Positions 45,501 through 54,234 of a stretch of 64,000 bases of DNA are shown here, one piece after another (the first letter of the stretch is position 1; every line of letters starts with the position of its first letter). The notes beneath the pieces are model-generated. The model was given only the letters and a program-made list of their open reading frames with translations, did no database searches and was not told the origin of the DNA. A program made the position numbers and the translations under genes. The DNA is from Lactococcus nasutitermitis. GTDB lineage: Bacteria > Bacillota > Bacilli > Lactobacillales > Streptococcaceae. The stretch covers positions 1 to 64,000 of the forward strand of contig NZ_BOVQ01000001.1 of NCBI RefSeq assembly GCF_018403765.1. The letters are read 5' to 3'.

Positions 45501-45522
45501 TTTTTGACAGAACTGTCAAAAA
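45501..45522. repeat. Dispersed palindrome, AA centre, intergenic
   Basis: A full 22-base copy, second of the pair, 11 bases after the xseB stop. Confidence 0.9.
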
Positions 45523-45533
45523 TAAAAAAGAGC

Positions 45534-45764
45534 TTATTCGCCCTCTTTCATCACTTTTTCTTCACCATTTTCGCCAACAACTGTCACCAAAGTTTTCTCA
45601 GCATCAGTCAGTGTTTTTTTCAATTTTTCCGAAAGTTGCATTCCTCGTTGAAACTCAGAAATCGCATCTTCCAACGCCACATCGCCATTTTCCAACTTTT
45701 TGACAATCAGCTCAAGTTCTCCTAAATTATCTTCAAACTTCGCTTCATCTTTTTTATTTACCAT
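45534..45764 (-). CDS. xseB: Exodeoxyribonuclease VII small subunit
   Basis: This 76-residue helical protein joins XseA to form exonuclease VII, which degrades single-stranded DNA. The conserved core [19 protein letters not shown] then [13 protein letters not shown] is clear. The start at 45764 or one codon earlier is preceded by GTGAGA. It follows xseA by about 45 bases. Confidence 0.94.
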   Translation of the reverse strand: MVNKKDEAKFEDNLGELELIVKKLENGDVALEDAISEFQRGMQLSEKLKKTLTDAEKTLVTVVGENGEEKVMKEGE

Positions 45765-45809
45765 CATTTAATCTCACGCAATATCCACGAAAAATATTGC
45801 TTCCTTTCA

Positions 45810-47066
45810 TTATTTGATTTCAGCACTCACTTTGCCATCACCAAGTTCAAGTGCTATAAGTTCTCCGGTCTCAACATCTTTGACACTCTTGACAATCTTG
45901 CCATCAGACTTTGTCACAATCGCAAACCCACGCGCTTTTATCTTAGATATGTCAAGCAAAAGAAGCGATTGATAGAGATTATCCACACGATTTCTACGAT
46001 TTTCAACAATTTTAGCAAAAGCAGGCAATAGTTTATCACTCGCCAACTCATAACGATGTTCATTTTGCCCCAACTTTTGCTCTGTCAAACTTGACAATCT
46101 CTCCGTCAAATAATCCACTTTCTGAACAAAGCCATCATAAAGACGCTCAGGTTGTCTGAAAATTACAGAATGAGATAATTTATCCACGCGTTCTTGAAAA
46201 TTTACTATTACATTCGATAAAGCTCGCTGCTGTCGCACTTCTTGTTCACCCAACCAAGCCAGCAAATCTGCCTTAGTATTCGGTGTTGCAAAAGTTGCCG
46301 CTGCTGTTGGTGTTGCTGCTCGCACATCTGCCACAAAATCCGCCAGTGTCGTATCCGTTTCATGACCGACCGATGAAATGACCGGCACCTGCGAATTATA
46401 AATCGCCCGTACCACCGCTTCCTCATTGAAACTCCACAAATCCTCAATCGAACCACCCCCGCGACCAATAATCAGCAAATCTATATCTTCTCGACGATTA
46501 ACCTCCTCAATCCTTGCCACCAACTGCTCCACAGAACCAGGGCCAGAAACCTTAGAAGCAAAAAGCACCACATCACTTAGTGGAAAACGTTTATCCACCG
46601 TTGTGATAATATCATGAATTACTGCACCCGAACTCGCCGTAATCACAGCAATCCGCTTTGAAAACTGAGGAATCGCCTGTTTATGATTTTCTGCAAATAA
46701 TCCCTCCGCTGTCAAACGTTTTTTCAGTTCTTCCAATCGCAAAGCAAGTTCACCAACACCATCAGGAATAATTTTTTCAACCGTAAACGTTACTTGATTA
46801 CGCTTATCATTCAGCGATACTCGCCCAATACACAACACTTTCAAAGTATTTTCAAAAGTAAAATTGAGCTGCTGAAAATCTCGTGTTGGCATCTGCGCAC
46901 CAATCGTCGCTTTCTCATCTTTCAAAGAAAAATACTGATAAAAATACTGTCCCTGTCGAAAATTTGACACTTCTCCCTGCAAATAAACCCGCTCCAGATA
47001 AGGATCTCGGTCAAATTTTGCTTTCAAATATTTTGTCAAAGTTGATACAGTTAAATATTCTGCCAT
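45810..47066 (-). CDS. xseA: Exodeoxyribonuclease VII large subunit
   Basis: This 418-residue catalytic subunit begins with an OB fold (YLQGEVSNFRQGQ..YFSLKDE) and contains the family signatures TASSGAVIHDII (near residue 145), IIGRGGGSIEDLWSFNEE (near 198) and SSVGHETDTTLADFVAD then RAATPTAAA. A long coiled-coil helical region follows. The ATG shares bases with the stop of the preceding membrane gene (TAATG), so translation is coupled in a folD-membrane gene-xseA-xseB operon. Confidence 0.96.
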   Translation of the reverse strand: MAEYLTVSTLTKYLKAKFDRDPYLERVYLQGEVSNFRQGQYFYQYFSLKDEKATIGAQMPTRDFQQLNFTFENTLKVLCIGRVSLNDKRNQVTFTVEKIIPDGVGELALRLEELKKRLTAEGLFAENHKQAIPQFSKRIAVITASSGAVIHDIITTVDKRFPLSDVVLFASKVSGPGSVEQLVARIEEVNRREDIDLLIIGRGGGSIEDLWSFNEEAVVRAIYNSQVPVISSVGHETDTTLADFVADVRAATPTAAATFATPNTKADLLAWLGEQEVRQQRALSNVIVNFQERVDKLSHSVIFRQPERLYDGFVQKVDYLTERLSSLTEQKLGQNEHRYELASDKLLPAFAKIVENRRNRVDNLYQSLLLLDISKIKARGFAIVTKSDGKIVKSVKDVETGELIALELGDGKVSAEIK

Positions 47067-47476
47067 TACATTCCTCCACTACCATAAATCCCTATATATA
47101 CCATAAAAGCAATAAACAAAAGATAGACTCCTGTTGCTAACCATGTGACAATAATTGCACCACATTGAAAAGTCGTCAATTTTTTAAAACTCCTCACAAA
47201 GCTGAAAAGTAGCAAAAGTCCAGGTAATGCATAAACACCATAGAGTGACATCAGCATAACTCCGCCAGTAGCAAGAGAGATTATACTAGGAACTTTTGAA
47301 AAATGACCAAAAACAACCATAAAAAAAGTAACAGGCATCAATAAAAATAAGATTGTCATCCCGTAACAAATCCATAAACTTGTTTTTTGATACCACTTTA
47401 AACTTGCAAAGTCTTTCTTAAAAGCAAAGAATAATAACACTCCTGGAAGCAAGAATAGCACCAGAAATTCTATCAT
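47066..47476 (-). CDS. Small membrane protein of unknown function
   Basis: I do not recognise this 136-residue protein. It has four hydrophobic stretches (about residues 1-18, 32-55, 67-92 and 104-128) and a glycine-rich end. It lies between folD (three bases upstream) and xseA (one-base overlap), in the same transcription unit. AAGGAAA precedes the ATG. Confidence 0.7.
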   Translation of the reverse strand: MIEFLVLFLLPGVLLFFAFKKDFASLKWYQKTSLWICYGMTILFLLMPVTFFMVVFGHFSKVPSIISLATGGVMLMSLYGVYALPGLLLLFSFVRSFKKLTTFQCGAIIVTWLATGVYLLFIAFMVYIGIYGSGGM

Positions 47477-47479
47477 TGC

Positions 47480-48349
47480 TTATTTCCTTCTATCATCCGT
47501 CATATTATTTATAGATTTCATACAAGCCTCGACTGTCTGTTCCATGAGCATCGTAATCGTCATCGGACCAACTCCACCAGGCACGGGAGTAATCAGACTT
47601 GCAACTTCTGACACCTCATCAAATTTTACATCGCCACATAATTTACCATTTTCATCTCGGTTCATACCAACATCAATCACCACAGCACCCGATTTAATAA
47701 AATCAGCCGTCACAAAATTGGCACGACCAATCGCCACAACCAAAACATCTGCCTCTTTTGTCAATGTTGCCAAATTTTCAGTCTTAGAGTGCGCAATCGT
47801 AACCGTCGCATTTTCAGCTAATAACATCATTGCCATAGGTTTTCCAACAATATTACTTCGGCCAACAACCACCGCACGTTTTCCCGATAGCTCTACATTA
47901 TAAGCGCGCAACATTTCCACAATTCCGGCTGGAGTACTTGGTACCATTGCAGGATTTCCTGCCATAAGCCGTCCCATATTATAACTATGAAATCCATCCA
48001 CATCTTTTTTCGGGTCAATCGCGTGCAAAATACGACCTTCATTGATATGGTTAGGTAATGGTAGTTGTACCAAAATTCCATGCCAATTATCGTCTTTATT
48101 GTATTTTTCAATTACGTTTAGTAATTCTTGCTCAGAAACATTTTCTGCTAAACGCAACGTTTCACTCCGAATACCAATTTTATCCGCCACACGTGCTTTA
48201 TTGCGCACATAAATCTGGCTAGCATTATCTTCGCCCACCAAAATGACCAATAAACCCGGTACAATTCCTTGACTTTGTAATCTTGCAACTTTTAGTTTTA
48301 AATCCGCTTGCATTTTTTCTGCAAGCATTTTTCCATCAATAATTGTCAT
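47480..48349 (-). CDS. folD: Methylenetetrahydrofolate dehydrogenase/cyclohydrolase
   Basis: This 289-residue bifunctional enzyme interconverts methylene-, methenyl- and formyl-tetrahydrofolate. It has the substrate motifs [15 protein letters not shown] with the catalytic Lys, [11 protein letters not shown] and [10 protein letters not shown], and the NADP loop [14 protein letters not shown] near residue 162. The ATG at 48349 lies seven bases after an extended -10 box, predicting a leaderless mRNA; an ATG three codons earlier overlaps that box. Confidence 0.96.
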   Translation of the reverse strand: MTIIDGKMLAEKMQADLKLKVARLQSQGIVPGLLVILVGEDNASQIYVRNKARVADKIGIRSETLRLAENVSEQELLNVIEKYNKDDNWHGILVQLPLPNHINEGRILHAIDPKKDVDGFHSYNMGRLMAGNPAMVPSTPAGIVEMLRAYNVELSGKRAVVVGRSNIVGKPMAMMLLAENATVTIAHSKTENLATLTKEADVLVVAIGRANFVTADFIKSGAVVIDVGMNRDENGKLCGDVKFDEVSEVASLITPVPGGVGPMTITMLMEQTVEACMKSINNMTDDRRK

Positions 48350-48356
48350 ATAAAAC

Positions 48357-48362
48357 ATTATA
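48357..48362 (-). promoter_or_regulatory. Extended -10 box of folD, predicted leaderless
   Basis: TGC-TATAAT, then seven bases and ATG on the minus strand. No Shine-Dalgarno sequence fits the ATG at 48349. Confidence 0.6.
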
Positions 48363-48410
48363 GCATATCTCAGCTATTCAATCCACGTCCCACTTCTCTA
48401 TTTGAATAAT

Positions 48411-48438
48411 AAAAAATGGTGATTTTAACCATCACCAT
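48411..48438 (-). terminator. Terminator of the Spx-family gene
   Basis: ATGGTGAT, a seven-base loop, ATCACCAT and TTTTTT on the minus strand, just after the stop at 48445. Confidence 0.85.
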
Positions 48439-48444
48439 CTACTG

Positions 48445-48870
48445 TTATCCTAATTTTTGACGTTCCAAATCATATCGTCTTACATTTTCTGTCGCATTTT
48501 TCATTTCAACTTCACGTATCTGTCTTGGTAAGAATTTTCTAATATCATCTTCATTATACCCTACCTGAAGACGACGCTCATCCAAAATTAATGGACGACG
48601 CAAGAGTGTTCGATTTTCTTGAATAAGTTGAATCAATTCATTAACAGAAATATTATCAAAATCAATATTCAGTCTTTGATAAGCACGGCTCCGACGAGAT
48701 ATAATTTCTTCTGTTCCATTTTCAGTTAATGAGAGAATTTTAAGAAAATCTTCTCTAGTAATATTATCAGAGATTAAATTCACTTCTTCAAACTCCAAGT
48801 TACGTGCACTCAGCCAATCTTTGGCTTTTTTACAAGAGCTGCAAGATATCACGGTATAAATTTTAATCAT
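48445..48870 (-). CDS. Spx family transcriptional regulator
   Basis: This 141-residue ArsC-fold protein has the redox switch CSSCKKA (Cys10-Cys13) at the N terminus and the Spx-type RRPLILDERRLQVGYNEDDI followed by RKFLPR in the C-terminal half. Spx binds the RNA polymerase alpha subunit and reprograms transcription in oxidative or envelope stress. Lactococci have several paralogues; I cannot name which one this is. It has its own promoter and terminator. Confidence 0.9.
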   Translation of the reverse strand: MIKIYTVISCSSCKKAKDWLSARNLEFEEVNLISDNITREDFLKILSLTENGTEEIISRRSRAYQRLNIDFDNISVNELIQLIQENRTLLRRPLILDERRLQVGYNEDDIRKFLPRQIREVEMKNATENVRRYDLERQKLG

Positions 48871-48929
48871 GGTATTTCCTCACTTGTTTTTAATTTTTCT
48901 AATCTTTTTCTCATTTACTCCATGTTTAT

Positions 48930-48957
48930 ATTATAACATCATTAGAAAAAATGTAAA
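48930..48957 (-). promoter_or_regulatory. Promoter of the Spx-family gene
   Basis: Minus strand: -35 TTTACA (48952-48957), 16 bases, -10 TATAAT (48930-48935). Confidence 0.75.
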
Positions 48958-49000
48958 GGTTTTTCTTGAAGAAATTTCAAATTTTAAGCTATTTGTAATC

Positions 49001-49039
49001 AAATGAAAAAGCCTGTTCAAGTTACAGACTTTTTCATTT
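49001..49039. terminator. alr terminator
   Basis: AAATGAAAAAGCCTGT and ACAGACTTTTTCATTT form a 16-base stem with one mismatch, right after the alr stop. Confidence 0.85.
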
Positions 49040-49041
49040 TA

Positions 49042-50151
49042 TTATTTATATTCCCGATATATCCTATCTGACAATAAACACAGTACCTCATAATTTATTG
49101 TATTGCGCCATTTAGCAATATCTTGGGCTGTAATTTCTTTTTCTCCATCCCGCCCAATCAACGTGACCGTTGTTCCTAAAGGATATGAGTGAGGCAATTT
49201 TATTGTAATCTGGTCCATTGACACGCGACCAATTATCTCACAAAATTCTCCATCAACAAGTACATGAAAGCCTTGCATCTCGCGCGTCCAACCATCTGCA
49301 TAGCCAATAGACACTGTTCCAACATAAGTATCCTCTGTTGCTTCAAAAGTTGCCCCGTAGCCTACTGTATCGCCCGCATGAATTACTTTAATGTGTGTTA
49401 ACTCTGATTTTAAAGTAAAAGCAGCTTCCAAATCAAAAGGTAAGTCTAAAGTCTGCCCACTAGGGTTCAAGCCATACATTGCTACACCCAAACGTTCTAA
49501 ATCTTGAACTTGTTCTCTATGCCAAAGCCCCGCAGCAGAATTTGTCGAATGTACATATTTCGGACGGCGTATAAGCTGACTTACAATTTTATCAAAATTG
49601 AGCTTTTGCTCATTAAACTTCCTTTGATTAGGCTCATCAGCTGTTGCAAAGTGTGTAAAAATCCCATCAACATCTATTCCATACTTATCTGCCAATTCAA
49701 TCATCTGATTGGCTTCCGTCGCATCTCTCACACCAATCCGTCCCATGCCAGAATCTACAGCAATATGAATTTTTAATCCAACAAGTACATCTTTTTTATC
49801 TTGAGCAACAATCAACTTCAACCATTCCAAACTAGGAGCAGTCAATGTAATGTTCAAACTTCGCGCAATATCTGCATTGTCAGGAACAATACCAGATAAA
49901 ATTAAAATAGGCTTCGTTATTAAATGATTGCGCAATTCAATCGCTTCATCAAGATTTGAAACACAAAAACCATCAACAAGCTCATAAATGCTCTGAGCAA
50001 CTGGAACAGCTCCATGTCCATAAGCATTTGCCTTAACTACTCCCCAAAGCTCTGGAGTTTCTCCAATATGCTCACGAAATTTCTGAACATTATTTTTTAT
50101 AGCAGACAAATCAATAATAGCTGGAGTATGTCTATGTGGAGAAGATTTCAT
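49042..50151 (-). CDS. alr: Alanine racemase
   Basis: This 369-residue pyridoxal-phosphate enzyme makes D-alanine for peptidoglycan and teichoic acids. The cofactor lysine is in VVKANAYGHGAV near residue 39; the second catalytic base Tyr is in SIGYADGWTREM near residue 265. The barrel and C-terminal beta domain are complete. It lies downstream of pepV and acpS with an intervening 15-base stem hairpin, so it may be in the same unit or under separate control. Confidence 0.96.
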   Translation of the reverse strand: MKSSPHRHTPAIIDLSAIKNNVQKFREHIGETPELWGVVKANAYGHGAVPVAQSIYELVDGFCVSNLDEAIELRNHLITKPILILSGIVPDNADIARSLNITLTAPSLEWLKLIVAQDKKDVLVGLKIHIAVDSGMGRIGVRDATEANQMIELADKYGIDVDGIFTHFATADEPNQRKFNEQKLNFDKIVSQLIRRPKYVHSTNSAAGLWHREQVQDLERLGVAMYGLNPSGQTLDLPFDLEAAFTLKSELTHIKVIHAGDTVGYGATFEATEDTYVGTVSIGYADGWTREMQGFHVLVDGEFCEIIGRVSMDQITIKLPHSYPLGTTVTLIGRDGEKEITAQDIAKWRNTINYEVLCLLSDRIYREYK

Positions 50152-50203
50152 AATTTAGTACAAGAGAAAATAAATTTTCTCTATCCTTCCTATTTTTCTA
50201 ATG

Positions 50204-50239
50204 TTTTGCCCCTATTTTCACATAAAAATAGGGGCAAAA
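50204..50239. other. Strong hairpin between acpS and alr
   Basis: TTTTGCCCCTATTTT and AAAATAGGGGCAAAA are a perfect 15-base inverted repeat with a six-base loop. No separate T-tract follows, so it may be a weak terminator, an RNA-stability element or a binding site. Confidence 0.7.
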
Positions 50240-50248
50240 CAAACATTT

Positions 50249-50608
50249 TTAATTTTTTTCTAAAACGACAAAGGCAATAGCTTCTAGTTTACTATGAGAA
50301 ATTGACAAATGAGCAGCACCAATAAAGGGAGACTTTACAAAATAAGGTTTTCCTAACTCATCATTTGCCACTTCTAAATCGTGCATTGACAACTTTTTCC
50401 CGAAACCTGTCCCATAAGCTTTAGCAAAAGCTTCTTTTGCCGCCCAACGTCCAGCAAGAAATTCAACTTTACGATGTTCAGAAGAAAGATTGAGAAATTT
50501 TTCTTCTTCATTCTTTGTCAACACTTGATTCGCAAAAGCTGGTCTTCTTACCAAAGCCTGTTGAATTCTTGTAAGTTCAACATTATCAACACCATTTCCA
50601 AAAATCAT
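50249..50608 (-). CDS. acpS: Holo-[acyl-carrier-protein] synthase
   Basis: This 119-residue enzyme transfers phosphopantetheine from CoA to acyl carrier protein. It has the [12 protein letters not shown] metal motif at the N terminus, [19 protein letters not shown] near residue 50 and [13 protein letters not shown] near residue 100. It follows pepV by two bases and precedes alr, an order common in streptococci (acpS-alr). Confidence 0.96.
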   Translation of the reverse strand: MIFGNGVDNVELTRIQQALVRRPAFANQVLTKNEEEKFLNLSSEHRKVEFLAGRWAAKEAFAKAYGTGFGKKLSMHDLEVANDELGKPYFVKSPFIGAAHLSISHSKLEAIAFVVLEKN

Positions 50609-50610
50609 TA

Positions 50611-52035
50611 TTATTTTGCCAATTCATAAATAGCTTCAGCATAAATCGCTGCTGATTTAAAGAGAGCATCAAGTGGTTTAAACTCATTGGCTTGGTGCAT
50701 CGTATCCGTTTCTCCTTCAAACATCGCACCATAAGCAACGCCGCGTTTTAACAAACGTCCAAAAGTTCCACCACCAATAATAGTTTCATAACCTTTTTTA
50801 CCTGTATATTTTTCATACACACTAAGCAAAGTTTGTACCAAAGGGTCTTCGCCAGGTACATAGTGAGGTGTATGTAAATGTTCTGACACAGTGACCTCAG
50901 TCACACCTGTAAGTTTGCCCAAAATTTCTTGCATCCGTTCTACAGTGTTTCCTTGAGGGAAGCGGAAATTCAACGCAATCGTTGCATCTTTTCCTTCTTC
51001 AAAGTTCCAAATACCGGCATTCATTGATGTATTTCCCATAAGTTCATCTACATAAGCAATCCCAAGTTTTTCTCCTTCATGATCTTCAAGGAGTACATTT
51101 CCACCGATTGAAAGAAAAGCACTTGCACCTGCTGTAAAATTAAACTGAGTCAAAAACAAAGCGAGATAAGTTGCAGCATTTACACCTTTTTCAGGCATTG
51201 CTCCATGCGCTCCCTTACCATGCAAGACAATCGTAAATTTATGATTATTTTCTGTTACTTCAAAATGTAGAGCTTTAGACTTATAAGAAGCAACAAAATC
51301 TTCCAAAGCTTCTGTCAATGGAGAAAGTTTCAATCCTTTACCAGAGATAACCGCCGTAGCAACCTCCGGAACCATATTTTCACGTAAACCACTCTTAAAA
51401 CTATTTAGAACAACATCGCCATCATTTTTTCCATCAAAATGCAGATATTCTGTGATATTTCCTTTTTCGCCATTGATAATCGGGAATTCAGCATCAGGAG
51501 AAAAACCAAAGTCAGGTTCAGGCAATCCAACATGCGCAAAATAATATTCCATATCGCCCCAACCAGATTCTTCATCTGTTCCTACGATAAAACGAATTTT
51601 TTTAGAAAGAGGAACATTTAACTCTTTCAAAATTTTCAAGCCATAGTAGCAAGCCATCGTTGGACCTTTATCATCTGAAGCACCACGCGCATAAACGTTA
51701 CCGTCTTTAATCACAGGTTCATAAGGATTAGTATTCCAACCTTCTTGTGCCAAGGCTGGAACAACATCTAAATGTCCAAAAATTCCCAGTACTTCATCTC
51801 CATCTCCATATTCAAAATGACCAGCATAGTTATCAACGTTTTTAGTTACATAGCCATCACGTTCAGCTAATTCCAAAAATTTATCTAAAGCTTTACGTGG
51901 ACCAAAACCAAAAGGATTTTCCTTGTTTGCTTCATCATCATTACGCTCAGAATTTATCTTTAAAAGTGTAAATAAATCTGCTAATAAATCGTCTTTTCTT
52001 TTTTCTACTTCAGCTGTAAAATCAATGTTTGTCAT
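50611..52035 (-). CDS. pepV: Dipeptidase PepV
   Basis: This 474-residue M20 metallopeptidase cleaves dipeptides, including those with N-terminal beta-Ala, and supports peptide use. The two-zinc site residues are visible: [11 protein letters not shown] (His near residue 87), GASDDKGP (bridging Asp), [10 protein letters not shown] (Glu base) and PDAEFP. The length equals lactococcal PepV. The ATG at 52035 follows GAGGAG; ten upstream codons are excluded. Confidence 0.95.
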   Translation of the reverse strand: MTNIDFTAEVEKRKDDLLADLFTLLKINSERNDDEANKENPFGFGPRKALDKFLELAERDGYVTKNVDNYAGHFEYGDGDEVLGIFGHLDVVPALAQEGWNTNPYEPVIKDGNVYARGASDDKGPTMACYYGLKILKELNVPLSKKIRFIVGTDEESGWGDMEYYFAHVGLPEPDFGFSPDAEFPIINGEKGNITEYLHFDGKNDGDVVLNSFKSGLRENMVPEVATAVISGKGLKLSPLTEALEDFVASYKSKALHFEVTENNHKFTIVLHGKGAHGAMPEKGVNAATYLALFLTQFNFTAGASAFLSIGGNVLLEDHEGEKLGIAYVDELMGNTSMNAGIWNFEEGKDATIALNFRFPQGNTVERMQEILGKLTGVTEVTVSEHLHTPHYVPGEDPLVQTLLSVYEKYTGKKGYETIIGGGTFGRLLKRGVAYGAMFEGETDTMHQANEFKPLDALFKSAAIYAEAIYELAK

Positions 52036-52119
52036 CTCTTTCTCCTCTTTCTTAATCTTTTTCATTATAGCATTTTTAGCATAGATTTGCTATTTCTCTT
52101 AATTTTACAAGCTGAAGTT

Positions 52120-52749
52120 TCAAATAATTTTTAATAGTTCACTTAACTTTTTTCTTGTTTTAGGACGCTTAGGAGTATTTTTACGATATCCAAAAGCTAC
52201 TGCAACAGTCAATCGTTCTTTTTCTGAATTAAGAACTCCTTCTTTTTCCAAAATAGAAGTAATTTCTTTTGTATTAAATCCTTCCATGATACAGCTATCA
52301 ACTTCTAATTGTCCCGCAGCAAAAACCATCTGTCCTACAGAAAGCATCACTTGTCGTTCCAGCCAAGCACTTTCATCAATTTGCAGAAATTCATTATGAA
52401 GTCGTTTAAAATTTTTCTGCCATTTTTTAAATAAAATATCATCATAACCATGCACATCTTCTTGTAAATGTTTAAAGTAGTTCTCATCAAATTTCAATGC
52501 AGTAAAAAAAATAAATTTATCTGCTGTTAAAAGTTGTTTTGTCATTCCGGGGGAAAAAGTGGATAATTTTTCTCGTAATTTCTCAGAATCTATTTGAATG
52601 ATTTTCCAAGGTTCTAGCCCATTTGATGATGGTGCTAAACGTGCAATTTCTAATAAATCTTGCCATTTTTCATTAGAAATCTTTTTTTCTGTGTCAAAAT
52701 CACGAATAGCACGTGATTTTTGTTGATTTTCTAGTAATTTACTTTCCAT
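52120..52749 (-). CDS. NAD(P)H-dependent nitroreductase family protein
   Basis: This 209-residue FMN protein has the family motifs SRAIRDFD near residue 12, RLAPSSNGLEPWKII near residue 38 and a C-terminal FGYRKNTPKRPKTRK tail. Such enzymes reduce nitro groups, quinones or azo compounds. It is divergent from an HxlR regulator, the arrangement of redox-controlled nitroreductase pairs such as YodB-YodC or HypR-HypO in bacilli. The promoters share a 55-base gap. Confidence 0.9.
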   Translation of the reverse strand: MESKLLENQQKSRAIRDFDTEKKISNEKWQDLLEIARLAPSSNGLEPWKIIQIDSEKLREKLSTFSPGMTKQLLTADKFIFFTALKFDENYFKHLQEDVHGYDDILFKKWQKNFKRLHNEFLQIDESAWLERQVMLSVGQMVFAAGQLEVDSCIMEGFNTKEITSILEKEGVLNSEKERLTVAVAFGYRKNTPKRPKTRKKLSELLKII

Positions 52750-52804
52750 AATGTTATACTAGCAGAAAATAAAAAATTAAAAAAGTAGGGAAATAAAAGT
52801 AACC

Positions 52805-53104
52805 ATGCAAAAAATTTGTCCAGCTCGTCCTGTTCTTGATTTACTGAAAGGAAAATATGTGATTGAAATCCTATCTGAAATTTTAGCCGATAATAATCAT
52901 TTTGGTAGTCTTTTACACAATATTCCAACTATCAACTCACGTATTCTCTCAAAACGCCTACGTGAATTTGAACAAGAAGGACTGCTTGAACGTGTGATTT
53001 TAAAAGCAAATCCTCCAATGAGCATTGAATATCAACTGACAGAAAAAGGATTGGCTTTACGTAAAGTTATAGAGGCTATGAAAAATTGGCAAGAAAATTA
53101 TTAA
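52805..53104 (+). CDS. HxlR family redox-type regulator
   Basis: This 99-residue winged-helix protein has the HxlR signature CPARPVLDLLKGKYVIEIL with one conserved Cys at residue 5. Members such as YodB and HypR sense electrophiles or hypochlorite through this Cys. Helix-turn-helix NSRILSKRLREFEQEG and wing IEYQLTEKG are clear. It probably controls the divergent nitroreductase. A GTAGGG site lies 14 bases upstream, a rather long spacing. Confidence 0.9.
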   Translation: MQKICPARPVLDLLKGKYVIEILSEILADNNHFGSLLHNIPTINSRILSKRLREFEQEGLLERVILKANPPMSIEYQLTEKGLALRKVIEAMKNWQENY

Positions 53105-53125
53105 AAAGGCACATTATGCCTTTTT
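53103..53125. terminator. Bidirectional terminator between the HxlR gene and mutY
   Basis: AAAAAGGCA and TGCCTTTTT around five bases. It overlaps the ends of both convergent genes. Confidence 0.85.
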
Positions 53126-54181
53126 AATTAAGTCAAACATTTTTAGTTGTGGCTTGGGAAAAACAGTTGTTTTAAAATCTTCTTTTGAAATCCATTCTTG
53201 CTTGCTCAGAGGTGCTACTTCTTGCACAATATCTGTCGCTAATTGGCATTTAATTACTGTTACATACCATTTTAGATGTGAAAAAACGTGTGTGATTTCT
53301 CCAACAACTTCTGTTTTAACTACTTGCTGTCGTAATTCCGCTGGAATCTGAACTTTGTTTTCTTTATCTTCTACTTCTATCATAGGAAAAGTCCACATAT
53401 TAGCAAGTAATCCCGTTTCTGGTCGTTGTATCATTAGATATTTCCCATTGAGTTCTAAGGCAAATGCTTGATAATAAACAGGTTTTTGTTTTAATTTCTT
53501 TGTTTTTACAGGAAAATTTTCTTGTGTCTGATGCTGATATGCGTCACAATATTTTTGGATAGGACATTCTTCACAAAGTGGAGCTTTAGGGGAGCAAATC
53601 ATAGAACCTAAATCCATCAATGCTTGATTGAAATCTCCTGGTCTGTGTTGCGAAATTAGTAAACGTAATTTTTCATCAAAAATTTTACGTGAACTCGCTT
53701 TAGAAATATCATCGTCTAACTCAAACAAACGGCTTGTCACGCGCAATAGATTGCCATCAATCGCAGGTTCAGCAAGATTAAAAGAAATTGACGAAATTGC
53801 TGCTGCTGTATATGGGCCAATTCCTTTTAGTGAGAGAATATCTGATAATTGATTGGGAAAAATACTATCAAATGTGCTTACTATTTGTCCAGCTGCTATT
53901 TTTAAGTTTCTAGCTCGTGAATAATAGCCTAAACCTTCCCATAATTTTAACAGTTCTTCATCATTTGCTTCTGCCAAAGCTTTCAAATTAGGATATTTTG
54001 CTATGAAACGTGAATAATAGGGCATTACAGTTTCTACTTGTGTTTGTTGAGACATTATCTCTGATATCCAAATCATATAAGGATTTTTAGTTTCGCGCCA
54101 AGGAAGTGCTTTTTTATTCTTATCATACCAGTTTAGTATATCTTTTTGAAAACTGCTTATTTTATTTTCTGTCAACTCCAT
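53114..54181 (-). CDS. mutY: Adenine DNA glycosylase
   Basis: This 355-residue base excision enzyme removes adenine opposite 8-oxoguanine. It has the catalytic Glu in WISEIMSQQTQVETV, the helix-hairpin-helix LKGIGPYTAAAI, the catalytic Asp in IDGNLLRVTSR, and the [4Fe-4S] motif CSPKAPLCEECPIQKYC near residue 198. A C-terminal Nudix-like domain from about residue 230 reads the 8-oxoG. The ATG at 54181 lies seven bases after TGT-TATAAT, so it should be leaderless; an ATG three codons earlier overlaps the -10 box. Confidence 0.96.
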   Translation of the reverse strand: MELTENKISSFQKDILNWYDKNKKALPWRETKNPYMIWISEIMSQQTQVETVMPYYSRFIAKYPNLKALAEANDEELLKLWEGLGYYSRARNLKIAAGQIVSTFDSIFPNQLSDILSLKGIGPYTAAAISSISFNLAEPAIDGNLLRVTSRLFELDDDISKASSRKIFDEKLRLLISQHRPGDFNQALMDLGSMICSPKAPLCEECPIQKYCDAYQHQTQENFPVKTKKLKQKPVYYQAFALELNGKYLMIQRPETGLLANMWTFPMIEVEDKENKVQIPAELRQQVVKTEVVGEITHVFSHLKWYVTVIKCQLATDIVQEVAPLSKQEWISKEDFKTTVFPKPQLKMFDLIKKA

Positions 54182-54188
54182 ATTTTTC

Positions 54189-54194
54189 ATTATA
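54189..54194 (-). promoter_or_regulatory. Extended -10 box of mutY, predicted leaderless
   Basis: TGT-TATAAT, seven bases, ATG on the minus strand. The uvrC terminator lies directly upstream, so the gene has its own start. Confidence 0.65.
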
Positions 54195-54207
54195 ACAAAT
54201 CTAAAAC

Positions 54208-54234
54208 AAAAATAGGTTCATTGAACCTATTTTT
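54208..54234. terminator. uvrC terminator
   Basis: AAAAATAGGTTCA and TGAACCTATTTTT form a perfect 13-base stem that includes the uvrC stop codon. Confidence 0.88.
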
